64,000 nucleotides of DNA, taken from Candidatus Gastranaerophilales bacterium. GTDB taxonomy: Bacteria > Cyanobacteriota > Vampirovibrionia > Gastranaerophilales > Gastranaerophilaceae. The stretch covers positions 1 to 64,000 of the forward strand of contig CALUVL010000006.1 of assembly GCA_944324225.1 (NCBI GenBank), read 5' to 3'. Positions 1 through 9,317 of the stretch are shown here, piece by piece. Each line of letters begins with the position of its first letter. Position 1 is the first letter of the stretch. The notes beneath the pieces are model-generated. The model was not told where the DNA came from. It saw nothing but the letters and a program-made list of their open reading frames with translations, and ran no database searches. The translations under genes and the position numbers were made by a program.

Positions 1-101
1 CTTATGTCTATGTTTACGGCACATCTTTCCTAAATCTTTAATTTTTATTCCAATATTCGTAATATTTCGTTACAATTATGCTGAAACTGAATTATATATA
101 C

Positions 102-137
102 AAAAAAAGCCGGCTTTTGAAAGCCGGCTTTTTTATA
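102..137 (-). terminator. Rho-independent terminator after the phosphorylase gene
   Basis: A GC-rich inverted repeat (AAGCCGGCTT arms around a 3-4 nt loop) is flanked by A and T runs on both sides, so it can act in both directions. It lies just 3' of the minus-strand phosphorylase stop. Bases 1-101 hold no gene or element I can recognise. Confidence 0.85.
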
Positions 138-147
138 TTTTTAGAAT

Positions 148-1839
148 CTACTTGATATTAGAGAAAGTCCAAGCATCAAAGGTCGGAGTTTCAGAAATAT
201 TCATTTCTTTTTTCTTTCCGCCTGAAGTAGAGTCATTGTGGGCAATCGGTTTATACAATCTGTTGTAGTATTCGATTACCATTCTGTCAGAATTGAAGTA
301 TGCTTCAGAAGTTCTGATAGCTTGTCTCATCAATCTAGCCCATTCTTGTTTGTTTTCATAGTAAGTCGGAATAATTTCATTTTCGATCTTATTCATCATA
401 CATTCATGATCTTTCCAATGACGTTCTTCCCAAGGCATTTCATCATCAAGTTCAGGGTATTCAATAGTATATCCGTTAATACCGTCGAATGTACCTTCAA
501 CTGTCCAGCCGTCAAATGTTGAAAGGTGAAGTGCACCGTTAGCGTTAGCTGACATACCAGAAGTACCTGAAGCTTCAAACGGTCTTAGCGGAGTATTCAA
601 CCAGATATCAGAACCGCGTTTCAGCATACCTGAAAGTTCAAGTTCATATCCAGGAAGAACTACAACATTCTTAAGAGTATGGGATCTGTTCAAAAGCTTG
701 TTGAACATTTCTTTACCCATAACGTCATCCGGATGGAACTTACCAGCAAAAATAATTTGGATTTTGTTTTCGTCAAGAAGTTTGTTAATTCTGTCTTTAT
801 CCATAAGAATAAGCCAGGCACGTTTGTAGTCTGCAAATCTTCTTGCCCAGGTAATTGTCAAAACATCAGGGTTAAATCTTTTACCTGCAACGTTAGCAAC
901 GTATTCAAACAATTCAGTTTTCATTTCACGTTTAACAGCAAGCAACTGTTCCGGAGTATGAGCATTTTGAATTCTTTCATCCTGCCAGTAATGGAGGTTA
1001 ACAGCATTAGTGATAGCTCTAATCGGACATCTGCCTTCAACCCATTCCCACATTTTGTTTGCAACTAGACCGTGAAGCTGTGATACAGCGTTAGCAAGTC
1101 TTGACATTCTCAATGCTGCAACAGTAAGTGAGAAGTTTTCACCGCCCAATTGAACGGCTGTTTCACGGGAAGCGCCAGCGAAGAAGCCACCTTCAAGAAG
1201 TGTATCAACCCAGTGAACTTCGTTTCCTGCGGCAACAGGTGTGTGTGTTGTAAATACTGTTTTCTTTTTAACTTCTTCAAGGTTGCCATTGTACTGTCTT
1301 AATAATTCAAAAGCTGCAGGAAGTGCGTGACCTTCATTCATGTGAATAACATCAAATTTGTATCCTATTGCTTGAAGAATTCTAACACCTGCAACACCGA
1401 GAACGGTTTCCTGTGCAATTCTTATTTTTTCGTTTCCGTCGTAAAGCTTGTGAGAAATGCTTTTTGCCCAGTCGCTGTTTCCTTCAATATCAGTTGTCAA
1501 AAGATAAACAGGGCAAGCACCGAACAATTCTGGTTCTACAAGGTAAGCTTTAACTTTTACTTTTTCACCGAAAATGTCAACTTCTGTAGATACATTTGTA
1601 TCTTTTAAGAAATCATAATACTTTCTGATGTAAGCAACTTCTACCTGACCATCGTGTGCAATTCTCTGATCATAATAGCCATAGGACCAAAGCATAGTTA
1701 CACCGACCATAGGCATTTGCAAATAGCCTGCAGATAACATATGAGAACCTGCTAAAAATCCTAAACCGCCTGAATATGTCTTTAAAGACTGATCCATTGC
1801 GATTTCCATTGAAAAATATGCTACGTTTGGTAATGACAT
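148..1839 (-). CDS. glgP: Short-type alpha-glucan (glycogen/maltodextrin) phosphorylase homologue, GT35, lacking the PLP lysine
   Basis: The family removes glucose-1-phosphate from alpha-1,4-glucans using PLP and phosphate. The N-terminal YFSMEIA and YSGGLGFLAG motifs, the phosphate-site ARRFADYKRA segment and the EASGTSGM box identify the short GT35 form. The start is the internal ATG at 1839, preceded by an AGGAAAGGTG ribosome site; an upstream in-frame start at 1905 has none. The length of 564 residues is near normal for short forms. Oddity: in EASGTSGMSANANGAL the residue after Met, where family members carry the lysine that forms the Schiff base with PLP, is Ser430 (codon TCA at 550-552). 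The fold is therefore clear, but phosphorylase activity is doubtful. It is a single-gene unit. Confidence 0.85.
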   Translation of the reverse strand: MSLPNVAYFSMEIAMDQSLKTYSGGLGFLAGSHMLSAGYLQMPMVGVTMLWSYGYYDQRIAHDGQVEVAYIRKYYDFLKDTNVSTEVDIFGEKVKVKAYLVEPELFGACPVYLLTTDIEGNSDWAKSISHKLYDGNEKIRIAQETVLGVAGVRILQAIGYKFDVIHMNEGHALPAAFELLRQYNGNLEEVKKKTVFTTHTPVAAGNEVHWVDTLLEGGFFAGASRETAVQLGGENFSLTVAALRMSRLANAVSQLHGLVANKMWEWVEGRCPIRAITNAVNLHYWQDERIQNAHTPEQLLAVKREMKTELFEYVANVAGKRFNPDVLTITWARRFADYKRAWLILMDKDRINKLLDENKIQIIFAGKFHPDDVMGKEMFNKLLNRSHTLKNVVVLPGYELELSGMLKRGSDIWLNTPLRPFEASGTSGMSANANGALHLSTFDGWTVEGTFDGINGYTIEYPELDDEMPWEERHWKDHECMMNKIENEIIPTYYENKQEWARLMRQAIRTSEAYFNSDRMVIEYYNRLYKPIAHNDSTSGGKKKEMNISETPTFDAWTFSNIK

Positions 1840-2078
1840 ATCTTCACCTTTCCTCTTCTTAATACTATATACTTTGTCTAATACCACTCTTTTACGGGGT
1901 ACCATAACAGTTTACCACAAAAATTACTCTGTCAATTAAGCCGCGCAGATTTTGTATATCTAATCCTTAAGAATTAGTAATAAATGGCTATTTCAACTTT
2001 ATAAAACTTAACATATTGCTTTTTGTTAGCAAAATTTTTGATATTCTTTTTTTATTACCCTCAAAAAAGGTTAGTATT

Positions 2079-2813
2079 ATGAGAATAGAAAATATTAAAA
2101 ATTTTAGTTATATTTCAAATTCTAATTCTAGTAAAGAAAACTATGCGAATAAGTATTATTATTCACCATCAATGACCGGTATTTCTAAAAATAAAATTAA
2201 GTCCGGATTTACACACAAGATTAAAGCATTTTTAAAATCGAAACTTTCTCCGCAGCAGCAAAAATACGTAAAAGAGGTTAAAGAGAGTGTTTCTAAGACA
2301 ATTCCTGTTGCAAAGCCTTTTGAAGTAAAAAGTCAGAAGGAGGCTTTAAATATGTTTCTTGCAGACGATAATTTTTCAAAAAAAGTGGCAGTAACCAATC
2401 CTGAAAACGGCTCACACGAAATCTTCTACAGAATGTTTGATGCTGCAAGCCATGAAATGCGTATTAATGCGGATTATTTTGATTATAAGGGCAAACTCAA
2501 TCACACAACAGTTTACGACAACAACGGTCTTAAACTCAGCGAATATTATGTAAAGATTAATAATCCTAAAGATCCGATTTTGATTAGACGTAAAGACTAT
2601 AATGTAAACGGCAAAATCACCAGGGAGGAAATCAAGTACAAAAACGGGGACATTACCTATGTAGACTATGATGATATCTTTGCCTCGCAGACTTTCAAAA
2701 CTGTAAAACCGGACGGCAGCATCAATGTGGTTAAAAATACAAGATATTCAACTGAAATTTGGAATTTTGACAAATACGGCAGTCAGATCAACTACAAAAT
2801 TATAGAGTATTAG
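2079..2813 (+). CDS. Hypothetical protein with charged C-terminal repeat-like segments
   Basis: I do not recognise this 244-residue protein. The ATG at 2079 is chosen because AAAAAAGG precedes it by 8 nt; the longer reading from 2016 starts with sequence that looks untranslated. The N-terminus is Asn/Ser/Lys-rich and basic (about residues 1-80). The C-terminal half is rich in Tyr, Asp and Lys with short patterns such as YDNNGLKLSEYY, YNVNGKITREEIKY and FDKYGSQINYKI, reminiscent of MORN/YD-like beta-hairpin repeats. No signal peptide or membrane segment is evident. It lies between divergent glgP and a convergent PLP enzyme. Confidence 0.7.
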   Translation: MRIENIKNFSYISNSNSSKENYANKYYYSPSMTGISKNKIKSGFTHKIKAFLKSKLSPQQQKYVKEVKESVSKTIPVAKPFEVKSQKEALNMFLADDNFSKKVAVTNPENGSHEIFYRMFDAASHEMRINADYFDYKGKLNHTTVYDNNGLKLSEYYVKINNPKDPILIRRKDYNVNGKITREEIKYKNGDITYVDYDDIFASQTFKTVKPDGSINVVKNTRYSTEIWNFDKYGSQINYKIIEY

Positions 2814-2822
2814 AGAATCTTT

Positions 2823-4058
2823 TTAAAATTTCTTTAAATTATCAAGGAATTTTTCCAGTGCTATTTTGACGTGCGCATAATTGAGGCCGCCCTGAAGATA
2901 GGCTACATAAGGCGCTCTCATTGGGCCGTCTGCAGAAAGTTCAATCGTAGAGCCTTCAATAAAAGTTCCGCCGGCCATAATAACCTTGTCTTCATATCCC
3001 GGAATATATTCAGGAATTGGCGTTACGTATCCGTTTACAGGCGAAAGCGACTGTATTGTGCGGCAGAATTCTTCCAGAGGTTCGGGAGAACCAAAAATTA
3101 TGTTTTGGATAATATCTGTTCTTTTTTCGTTGTACTTAGGATAAGTATCATAGCCGATATCTTCAAAAATTTTGGAAGCTAGAACAGCGCCTTTGACAGC
3201 ATCACAGACAACTGATGGTGCCATAAAAAGTCCTTGAAACATTAGTCTGTGCTGATTGAACATTGCACCGCCTTCAGAGCCTATTCCAGGGGCAGTTAGG
3301 CGGTTTGCTGATTTTTCAACCCATTTTGCTTTTCCTGCTATGTAGCCACCTGCTTCTACTATTCCACCTCCCGGATTTTTGATTAGAGAACCAGCTATTA
3401 AATCAGCGCCGACCTCAAGAGGCTCTTTTGAGTCTACAAATTCGCCGTAGCAGTTGTCTACAAAACAAATACATTCAGGATTTTTGGTTTTTACAATTTT
3501 GCAAATTCTTCCTATAGTTTCGATTGAAAGAGATTTTCTGGTTGAATAGCCTTTTGACCGTTGGATTAAAACCATAGTGACTGTTTCGTCGACCATTTGT
3601 TCAAGTTTTTCAAAATCAATGTCGTCGTTTTTCAGCGGAACTTCGTCATACAATACTCCGTGCGCTATTAATGAATCTTCTTTTGTTGTTTCATCCCCTG
3701 CAGTTCCTATAACCTCCTGCATCGTGTCATAAGGTGCTCCGGCTACCGAAAGAAGTTTATTTCCGGGTCTTAAGCAGCCAAAAAGGCAGCAGGCAAGTGT
3801 GTGGGTACCAGAGGCAAAATGTACTCTTACAAGTGCTTTTTCAGCTTTAAAAACATCCGCAAAAACTCTGTCCAGAACTTCACGCCCCAGATCGTCATGG
3901 CCATAGCCTGAAACTGTATAAAAATGTTCAGGCGCTACCTTGTTATTAATAAAGGCTTCCAGTACTTTTTTCTGGTTTAAATCTCTTATATCTTCAATAA
4001 TTTCAAATTGTTCTCTTAATTCTTTTTCGGCTTTTTTTATTATTTCATGGCTTGTCAT
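2823..4058 (-). CDS. Methionine gamma-lyase family (aluminium-resistance type) PLP-dependent enzyme
   Basis: This 411-residue fold-type I PLP enzyme matches the Met_gamma_lyase/YnbB family, often annotated as cystathionine beta-lyase involved in aluminium resistance. HFASGTHTLACCLFG forms the cofactor phosphate region, CFVDNCYGEF carries the Asp that pairs with the PLP ring nitrogen, and AGSLIKNPGGG carries the Schiff-base lysine. The substrate of this subfamily is not well established; C-S bond cleavage of a sulfur amino acid is inferred from homology. The ATG at 4058 is preceded by AAAGGAT. It is a single-gene unit, divergent from the VWA gene. Confidence 0.88.
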   Translation of the reverse strand: MTSHEIIKKAEKELREQFEIIEDIRDLNQKKVLEAFINNKVAPEHFYTVSGYGHDDLGREVLDRVFADVFKAEKALVRVHFASGTHTLACCLFGCLRPGNKLLSVAGAPYDTMQEVIGTAGDETTKEDSLIAHGVLYDEVPLKNDDIDFEKLEQMVDETVTMVLIQRSKGYSTRKSLSIETIGRICKIVKTKNPECICFVDNCYGEFVDSKEPLEVGADLIAGSLIKNPGGGIVEAGGYIAGKAKWVEKSANRLTAPGIGSEGGAMFNQHRLMFQGLFMAPSVVCDAVKGAVLASKIFEDIGYDTYPKYNEKRTDIIQNIIFGSPEPLEEFCRTIQSLSPVNGYVTPIPEYIPGYEDKVIMAGGTFIEGSTIELSADGPMRAPYVAYLQGGLNYAHVKIALEKFLDNLKKF

Positions 4059-4146
4059 AACACATATCCTTTTTCACGCAGAAATTATACCACGAATAAG
4101 CTGACTGATTAATATAATTTTTTTTATAATTTTATATAGTGTTTTT

Positions 4147-4857
4147 ATGAAAAAAATAATCTTAATGATAACACTGCTTGTTTCACTGCCTGTATGGGCT
4201 TCAGAGTATTCAGTAAACACTCCGGACAGTTACAGATATAAGGCGGATGAGGGAGAAAGAACTCTTTTTATCCTTGATTTTTCAAACAGCATGAGCGAAT
4301 ATCTTGAAGGAGCAAGAAAAGTTGATTTAATGCTTGACACAATGAAAAAAATTCTGCCCAAAATTAATCCTGACAGTTTTACAGGGCTAAGGGTTTACGG
4401 ACATAAAATGGGCTTTACACCTTATGACGCCTGCCATGCATCATCTCTTCTTGTACCTATCGGGCCTGCTAATGCTAACAACATAGCATCTTCACTTGCT
4501 GAAACTGCCCCGAAAGGTATGACGCCTATAACTTTTTCCTTAAAAGAGGCCGTAAAACATGATTTTATGGGCTTTACCGGCAAAAAACACATAATCCTTC
4601 TTACAGACGGCGGAGAAAACTGTGACGAAAGTCCTTGCAAATGGGTTATGGAGCTTGTAAAAATCAGAAAGGATGTAAAAATAGATGTAATAGCTTTTAA
4701 TGTAACTGAAGCAGATGACCTTGACCAGCTTGAGTGTACATCGCTTGTAACAGGCGGAAAGTTCTATAGCGCAAATACTGCGGCAGAACTTGCTAGAAGC
4801 CTTAACAACAGTATAAATGTAAAGAAAGATGTAGAAGCTAAAATTATCCGCAACTAA
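4147..4857 (+). CDS. Exported von Willebrand factor A (VWA) domain protein
   Basis: Residues 1-18 form a classic Sec signal peptide ending VWA-S. The rest is a single VWA domain: the MIDAS motif D-F-S-N-S is at residues 44-48, a conserved Thr lies in the KGMTPIT segment, and the third metal ligand is in LLTDGGENCD. VWA domains bind proteins through a chelated divalent metal; this one should act in the periplasm or at the cell surface, with an unknown partner. The C-terminus carries no further domain. At 236 residues it is a bare VWA module. The gene 65 nt downstream may be cotranscribed. Confidence 0.87.
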   Translation: MKKIILMITLLVSLPVWASEYSVNTPDSYRYKADEGERTLFILDFSNSMSEYLEGARKVDLMLDTMKKILPKINPDSFTGLRVYGHKMGFTPYDACHASSLLVPIGPANANNIASSLAETAPKGMTPITFSLKEAVKHDFMGFTGKKHIILLTDGGENCDESPCKWVMELVKIRKDVKIDVIAFNVTEADDLDQLECTSLVTGGKFYSANTAAELARSLNNSINVKKDVEAKIIRN

Positions 4858-4921
4858 AATGCAATTTTTTTGTTTGTTTTTCCTTTATATAAATACAAGG
4901 GGAAAATTTAAGGAGAAAATT

Positions 4922-5614
4922 ATGCTTGCATCCGGACTTTACAAACTGGGAAGAAGATTAATAAAAAGCGGCAGGTTGCTTGAAAAGACAGGCAAACCTG
5001 ATATTCCCCGGTATTTGTATCACATGACAACAAAGCAAAACTATGAATCAATTCTTAAAAGCGGAAAGATTCATACATCCTGCGACTGTAGCAGGAGTAA
5101 CTTAGATGGTGTTTTTATGTTTGATATGCAAAATTTTTCAAAACGCTGGGCTAATACGGTTATTCAAACACCAAATGCAAAGGTTAATCTTGGATCAGTA
5201 TTGTTGTGCAAAAAGATCCGTGACTTTGAAGATGCCTCTAAGGGATTGGATATAGTGCTTCTCAAAATTCCAACGAAGGGCATGGATATTTCAAAATTAA
5301 GAGTCCGTCCGCAACAGATTTTGACGAAAAATTCTCAAGAAATTTTAAATGGTGACAGCGCATTATATAAATCTATTTACACCCACCGTAAAAATGCAAT
5401 AGAATATATTTATGAAAATAACATCGATACTTCACATTTAGAAAAAGTAGGAACTACAACTTTAAAATTTGAATCAATAGACGATTTGGCAAAGACAGCA
5501 CAGGCTAGCCCGTTTGATATTTTACTTAACCTTGTAAAAGGACATCCGGAAGAAAAATGCGTAAGAGCCTTTAAAAATGCCGATATCAAGCAGCAGACCA
5601 TTAAGGCCTTTTAG
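4922..5614 (+). CDS. Hypothetical protein with an ADP-ribosyltransferase-like N-terminal motif
   Basis: This 230-residue protein starts at the ATG at 4922, preceded by AAGGAGAAAATT; the upstream in-frame ATG at 4859 has no ribosome site. After a basic N-terminus, YLYHMTTKQNYESILKSGKI followed by GVFMFD resembles the start of DarT/DUF4433-like and Tpt1-like ART folds, where a His/Tyr-x-T and SILKSG motif binds NAD. The remaining catalytic residues cannot be assigned by eye, so the ART link is tentative. No export signal is present. It may share a transcript with the VWA gene upstream. Confidence 0.6.
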   Translation: MLASGLYKLGRRLIKSGRLLEKTGKPDIPRYLYHMTTKQNYESILKSGKIHTSCDCSRSNLDGVFMFDMQNFSKRWANTVIQTPNAKVNLGSVLLCKKIRDFEDASKGLDIVLLKIPTKGMDISKLRVRPQQILTKNSQEILNGDSALYKSIYTHRKNAIEYIYENNIDTSHLEKVGTTTLKFESIDDLAKTAQASPFDILLNLVKGHPEEKCVRAFKNADIKQQTIKAF

Positions 5615-5616
5615 AA

Positions 5617-7419
5617 TTATCTGCAGCCGTCGTCAGCCATGTCGACTTTCCCGTCATAATCATTGTCAATGCCGTCATAGCAGGAGCCGATTGAATATCT
5701 GCTTTCAGGACGGACAGAGTATTTCAAATAAATATCAGGAATTTTTTTCCATATAAATTCAAACCAGCCTTTGTAGAATTTTGCCAGTTCAGAATTTTCT
5801 ATTACAAGGCAGTTTTCGTCGTTTCTGTTTTCACCGCTGTTGGAGAAGTTCATTGAGCCAGTGATGATGTATTTATCATCAATTATCATTGATTTTGTGT
5901 GAATTTTACCGGCATAATTTTCTGTTTTCAGCGGAATCCCTGCGTTTCTTAGTATTTCATGAGTAGTATGGTTTGAGCGGACACTTGTTGCATCAAGGAT
6001 TATCCGGACATCAAGTCCCCTGTTTTTAGCATCAATAAGCGCCTTTGTAAGACTTTTATGTGTAATTACAAAGACAGGAAGATAAATGTAATTTTTTGCG
6101 TTGTTTACAAGCGGTACGAGCACTTTTTCTATTGTTTTGTCCTGCGGGGAAAAGTATGCGTTCACTTTTGTATCACTGATATTAAATGAATTTTGGCTGT
6201 CAAGATGCTTTTTAAGGGTGTGAAAATTTCCACTGTACATTTGCTCAAATTCTTTTGTGTAATATGATGCAAGTTCAGGAGAACTTATAATCACAACATT
6301 ATTTGCGTTGAAGCCTGAAAATCCGGTGCGGGAAAAATTCATTGAGCCTGTCAAAAGTGTTTTGTTGTCTGAAATTATGAATTTGTTGTGCATAAGCATT
6401 GATGTGAGCTTTTTATTCTCAGAAATTTCGTCTGAATGCTTGTCCTCTATTTTGTTTAGAAAATCTGCCATTTCTTCACGAACGCCATAATTATCCTTAA
6501 CCTCATAAACTGCTCTTATTTTCACATTTCTGGCCTTTGCATTTTCTATTGCTCTTTCAATTTCAGGAATATTGCTCCATTCGTAAACTGCCATATCAAG
6601 CGTTGAATGAGTGTTGTTTATCAGTTGCACCATTTCTTTACAAAAATAGTGATCACAGTTTGTGTGAGGGGCAAGATGATTTGTGTAATCTGAAAGTATA
6701 AATTTTATTCCTTTAACCTCTTTGAACTCAGGGTATGTTGTTTTATCAAGTGTGGGTTCCTCTTTTTTACGAAGCTTTTCGCTTTGTTCGGGGCGGACAA
6801 TACAATATTTGCATTTCTCAAACTGTAATTCAGCTTCAGCCATTGGTAAAATTAAAAAATCACTTGACTTTATCCCGTATCTGCAATTAAGTTTATGGTA
6901 TTTACCGCTTTTTCTGTTCAAAATTACAAGATTCAAGTTACGTGCATCGTGCAATTCTTTGTTAAATAATTCAGGCTTAGCCGCCTTTCCGTCAATAATT
7001 GCATGACCTGAATTTATCAGAGCTTCTGTGTAATTTTCTCCGTCAACATAAATTTCAGCGAATTTACAGTCCATTGTCCGCTCAGGTTTAAGTTCTACTT
7101 TAACTTTTTTGTTAAGTAAAAATGTCTTTGAAAATTCATCAGCCATATACCCTGCACTGATTGCATCAGGTTGGGAAAGATTCATAGCTTTCATTAAATC
7201 ATTCTGATTGAGCGAAATATTTGAGGTAAAAGTTTGGATTTCTGGAACGCATATAGTTTCTCCCTCATCGAAAATTCCGTTGCTGTTTAAATCAACAACG
7301 AACTTAGTCGGAGAGATTAGTTCAATAACCCTTGTACCTGTGTTTTTACCAATATCGAAAATAATAAAAAGTAAAAATAGCAAGAGTATATATATTATAT
7401 TTAATAATTTTTTATTCAT
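5617..7419 (-). CDS. Membrane-anchored phospholipase D-family nuclease with SNase-like N-terminal region
   Basis: A single N-terminal hydrophobic helix (about residues 7-24) should export or anchor this 600-residue protein. Two HxKxxxxD catalytic motifs mark a complete bilobal PLD unit: His344-Lys346-Asp351 and His507-Lys509-Asp514, each followed by TGSMNFS. Before them lies a region resembling micrococcal nuclease-like proteins, then a YHKLNC...CKYC metal-binding-like segment around residues 175-205. The N-terminus has an Asp-rich DLNSNGIFDEGE loop and the C-terminus has DNDYDGKVDMADDGC, both calcium-loop-like. Likely an extracytoplasmic DNA or phosphodiester hydrolase. It abuts the ChbG-like gene upstream and is probably cotranscribed with it. 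Confidence 0.85.
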   Translation of the reverse strand: MNKKLLNIIYILLLFLLFIIFDIGKNTGTRVIELISPTKFVVDLNSNGIFDEGETICVPEIQTFTSNISLNQNDLMKAMNLSQPDAISAGYMADEFSKTFLLNKKVKVELKPERTMDCKFAEIYVDGENYTEALINSGHAIIDGKAAKPELFNKELHDARNLNLVILNRKSGKYHKLNCRYGIKSSDFLILPMAEAELQFEKCKYCIVRPEQSEKLRKKEEPTLDKTTYPEFKEVKGIKFILSDYTNHLAPHTNCDHYFCKEMVQLINNTHSTLDMAVYEWSNIPEIERAIENAKARNVKIRAVYEVKDNYGVREEMADFLNKIEDKHSDEISENKKLTSMLMHNKFIISDNKTLLTGSMNFSRTGFSGFNANNVVIISSPELASYYTKEFEQMYSGNFHTLKKHLDSQNSFNISDTKVNAYFSPQDKTIEKVLVPLVNNAKNYIYLPVFVITHKSLTKALIDAKNRGLDVRIILDATSVRSNHTTHEILRNAGIPLKTENYAGKIHTKSMIIDDKYIITGSMNFSNSGENRNDENCLVIENSELAKFYKGWFEFIWKKIPDIYLKYSVRPESRYSIGSCYDGIDNDYDGKVDMADDGCR

Positions 7420-8262
7420 TTATAATTGCTTATAATTTGTAATTTCAAATCCTAATCTGTAGATTTTGTTTTCCAGCTCTTTATTTTGAGTAATGAGAAA
7501 TTCATTATAATGGTTATCTTTAATATTAGAGTTGTATTTGCAAGGATGAATCAATGCTTCAGCAATACAATTTGTGTCAGGCAAAGCTTCAAGCCCGTAT
7601 TCAACAGTCATATCATCCATCATTCCTGTATAGCCAACACCTAATAAATAATTATTAGTTTTTAATCCTGTATTTTCAAGCTGTTTCAGGTTTATTTTTG
7701 TAAAATGGCTAAGCAGTAATATTTTTAAGATATTGGCGGGATATTTAAAGTTTAGATGTTTGCTTAACTTAGGAACAGTATAAAAAACTTCATGTTGGGT
7801 TCTTATATAAGGTATACCATATTCTTTTGCAAGCTTAATAACGATTTTAAATATATCAGGAATGGCATGAGTGTGTACATGCGAATCTATATGATCGGGT
7901 CTAGTGATGGAAACAACTTTTTCAATCTGCGCTCTAAATTCATTTTCAATTTGTTTTTGAACATCTTTCTTTTTAGATTTGAAAATAAGTGACAGATAAC
8001 CTTGATTAAATATCCCGCTGGCATTTGTAAGCAAATGGCATTTAGTAAGTGCACGCCCCTCTATTATATTAAGATGCACGCCTATGCCAAGTTTCGAACA
8101 CTCAGGTAGAATTTCATTTACTGCATTATCAAAAGCCGAACCATTTGCACAAAGGCTTGCACTTTTGAGCATACCTCTTCCGTATGCATAAAGCACCGCA
8201 CGGTTAAAATCATTAGACATGCCAAAATCGTCAGCATTAAGTATAAATTTTTTCTCAGCCAT
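7420..8262 (-). CDS. ChbG/HpnK (YdjC) family carbohydrate deacetylase
   Basis: This 280-residue protein has the family metal site: NADDFG near residues 9-14 and DHIDSHVHTHAIPDI in the middle. Family members deacetylate N-acetylated oligosaccharides, such as chitobiose, or sugar-lipid precursors in hopanoid synthesis. Length is normal. AAGGGATTGAT precedes the ATG at 8262. It is divergent from a polyprenyl-phosphate-type GT2 glycosyltransferase only 63 nt away, which suggests a joint role in modifying a lipid-linked or surface sugar (inference). Confidence 0.85.
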   Translation of the reverse strand: MAEKKFILNADDFGMSNDFNRAVLYAYGRGMLKSASLCANGSAFDNAVNEILPECSKLGIGVHLNIIEGRALTKCHLLTNASGIFNQGYLSLIFKSKKKDVQKQIENEFRAQIEKVVSITRPDHIDSHVHTHAIPDIFKIVIKLAKEYGIPYIRTQHEVFYTVPKLSKHLNFKYPANILKILLLSHFTKINLKQLENTGLKTNNYLLGVGYTGMMDDMTVEYGLEALPDTNCIAEALIHPCKYNSNIKDNHYNEFLITQNKELENKIYRLGFEITNYKQL

Positions 8263-8325
8263 ATCAATCCCTTGACTAATTACCTGTATATTATATTATA
8301 AAAAATGAATTAAAGGTACATTTTT

Positions 8326-9279
8326 ATGAATACACCAAAATTAGCTATAATAGTGCCTTGCTACAATGAAGAGTTATGCATAAAAAAAACTGCCGAAAAG
8401 CTCTTGGAAGTTCTTGATTATTTAATTAAGAGCAGTAAAATAAGGCGTGAAAGTTTTATTTATTTTGTTGATGATGGTTCAAGAGATAATACCTGGAAAA
8501 TCATAAAATATATGCATGGACAGAACAGGGTCTTTAAAGGACAGAGATTTTTGAAAAATTTCGGAAACCAAAAGGCAATACTTGCAGGACTTGAGGCTGC
8601 TCAGCGTTTTGACTGCGACTGTGCGGTTTCAATTGATGCTGATTTACAGCAGGATGAGTGGGCTATAGAAAGATTTTTGGAGAAATATCAGAAAGGTTAT
8701 GATGTAGTCTGCGGTATTAGAAATGACCGTAAAACAGATTCATTATTCAAAAAACTTACGGCATTGATGTTTTACAAAACAATGAATTTTTTAGGGGCAA
8801 ATATTCCGGTCAATCACTCAGATTTCAGGCTTGTGAGCCGTAAAGCGCTAAATATAATGGAACTTTACAATGAAAGATATTTGTTCTTAAGGGGCTTTTT
8901 TAATGATGTAGGACTGAAAACTGCATATGTGCATTTTGATGTTAAACCAAGGTTTGCGGGGCGATCAAAATTTAATTTATTCAGCCTGAGCGGAATGGCG
9001 CTTAATGGAATTACCTCTTACAGTGTTGTGCCGTTACGACTGGTATCAATTTTAGGTTTTATGATGACAATTGTTGCAGTAATTCTGGGTAGTATTGCTG
9101 TGTGCCATAAGATTTTCTTTTCCCATTTTCAACATGACTGGGTGATTGACTTTATAATGAGTTGCTTTTTCGGCGGTATTGAATTGTTCTGTCTTGGTTC
9201 AATAGGTGAATACATTGGACAGATATTCTTGGAGGTTAAAGGACGCCCCAGATATATTACCGATTTGGAGTTGAAATAA
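8326..9279 (+). CDS. GT2 glycosyltransferase, polyprenyl-phosphate (GtrB/ArnC/DPM1-like) type
   Basis: The catalytic domain starts with LAIIVPCYNEE and has the VDDGSRDNTW nucleotide-sugar motif and SIDADLQQDE (metal-binding DxD-like). Two C-terminal membrane helices follow (about residues 235-265 and 272-305), the layout of enzymes that load a sugar onto undecaprenyl phosphate at the inner face of the membrane. The 317-residue length is typical. The product could supply sugars for surface polysaccharide or lipid A-like modification; the donor is unknown. The divergent neighbour encodes a sugar deacetylase. Confidence 0.88.
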   Translation: MNTPKLAIIVPCYNEELCIKKTAEKLLEVLDYLIKSSKIRRESFIYFVDDGSRDNTWKIIKYMHGQNRVFKGQRFLKNFGNQKAILAGLEAAQRFDCDCAVSIDADLQQDEWAIERFLEKYQKGYDVVCGIRNDRKTDSLFKKLTALMFYKTMNFLGANIPVNHSDFRLVSRKALNIMELYNERYLFLRGFFNDVGLKTAYVHFDVKPRFAGRSKFNLFSLSGMALNGITSYSVVPLRLVSILGFMMTIVAVILGSIAVCHKIFFSHFQHDWVIDFIMSCFFGGIELFCLGSIGEYIGQIFLEVKGRPRYITDLELK

Positions 9280-9317
9280 CATTAAATATACTGTATAATT
9301 ATCGAAAAGGATTATTT

